A stretch of 12,991 bases of DNA. Origin: an uncultured Holophagaceae bacterium (GTDB taxonomy: Bacteria > Acidobacteriota > Holophagae > Holophagales > Holophagaceae). The position numbers and the translations under genes are program-made. The first letter of the stretch is position 1. Every line of letters starts with the position of its first letter. Of this stretch, positions 12,897 to 12,991 are shown piece by piece. The notes under the pieces were generated by a model that was not told the origin of the DNA, made no database searches, and worked only from the letters and a program-made list of their open reading frames with translations. The stretch is from assembly GCA_903927605.1 (NCBI GenBank), contig CAIYNT010000061.1, positions 1 through 12,991 on the forward strand, read 5' to 3'.

Positions 12897-12991
12897 TCAG
12901 CGCACCACGCTGCTCGCGTTGAAGAGCGGCACGTAGATGGCAAGCAGCAGGGCGAGAACGATCACGCCCATGAACAGGATGAGCACAGGGC
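12897..12991 (-). CDS. C-terminal end of a type II secretion/type IV pilus inner-membrane platform protein (GspF/PilC family)
   Basis: The minus strand reads PVLILFMGVIVLALLLAIYV, then PLFNASSVVR and a TGA at 12899-12897. This is the usual last transmembrane helix and tail of GspF/PilC proteins (ePxLIxxMGxxVgxxxxAxYxPxF). The protein is the polytopic platform that works with the assembly ATPase in the inner membrane. Only 31 residues are present; the rest lies to the right of the window, so PilC and GspF cannot be told apart. It is convergent with the EnvC-like gene. Confidence 0.8.
   Translation of the reverse strand, partial: PVLILFMGVIVLALLLAIYVPLFNASSVVR

Overview
The window is GC-rich bacterial chromosome of ordinary housekeeping type, with one insertion-sequence scar at the left edge. 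Gene style (dense, high third-position GC, FnIII-tailed secreted protein, pilus-type GspF protein, diderm EnvC-like protein) fits a Gram-negative bacterium. The set recalls Acidobacteriota of the Holophaga/Geothrix kind, but that placement is a judgement from memory, not a search.

Layout. 1-141: start of an IS630-family transposase (minus strand, running out of the window) and the IS end, abutting the 3' part of a secreted FnIII-type protein gene (to 1032). 1050-1076: hairpin between convergent genes. 1094-10300: one long minus-strand arginine operon, read in transcription order as argD, argF' (acylornithine carbamoyltransferase type), argB, argE-type deacylase, argH, argG, a P-loop protein of unknown function, and argC. 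10301-10462: divergent control region with a good argD promoter and ATGCA-type palindromes. 10463-12802: plus-strand argR, an unknown membrane protein, and an EnvC-like degenerate LytM protein. 12812-12890: two hairpins. 12897-12991: C-terminal end of a GspF/PilC-type protein on the minus strand. No gene-free stretch exceeds 300 bases; the largest is the control region of about 160 bases.

How it works together. ArgB, ArgC and ArgD convert an N-acylglutamate to N-acylornithine. The carbamoyltransferase resembles the N-acetyl/N-succinyl-ornithine enzymes of Xanthomonas and Bacteroides rather than OTCase, so the acyl group is probably kept until N-acylcitrulline and then removed by the M20 deacylase. 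ArgG and ArgH finish arginine. ArgG also looks like the Bacteroidetes type. No N-acetylglutamate synthase (ArgA/ArgJ/GNAT) is seen; the only unassigned gene in the operon is the P-loop protein. ArgR, transcribed divergently, probably represses the operon.

Most notable points: (1) the carbamoyltransferase has Gln at the residue that separates acetyl (Glu) from succinyl (Pro) specificity; (2) the P-loop protein sits in the place where the missing first step could be; (3) four long imperfect palindromes of three sequence families occupy every non-overlapping gene junction of the operon, start 0-10 bases after each stop codon, have the same orientation and share a GATTYACC-like edge.
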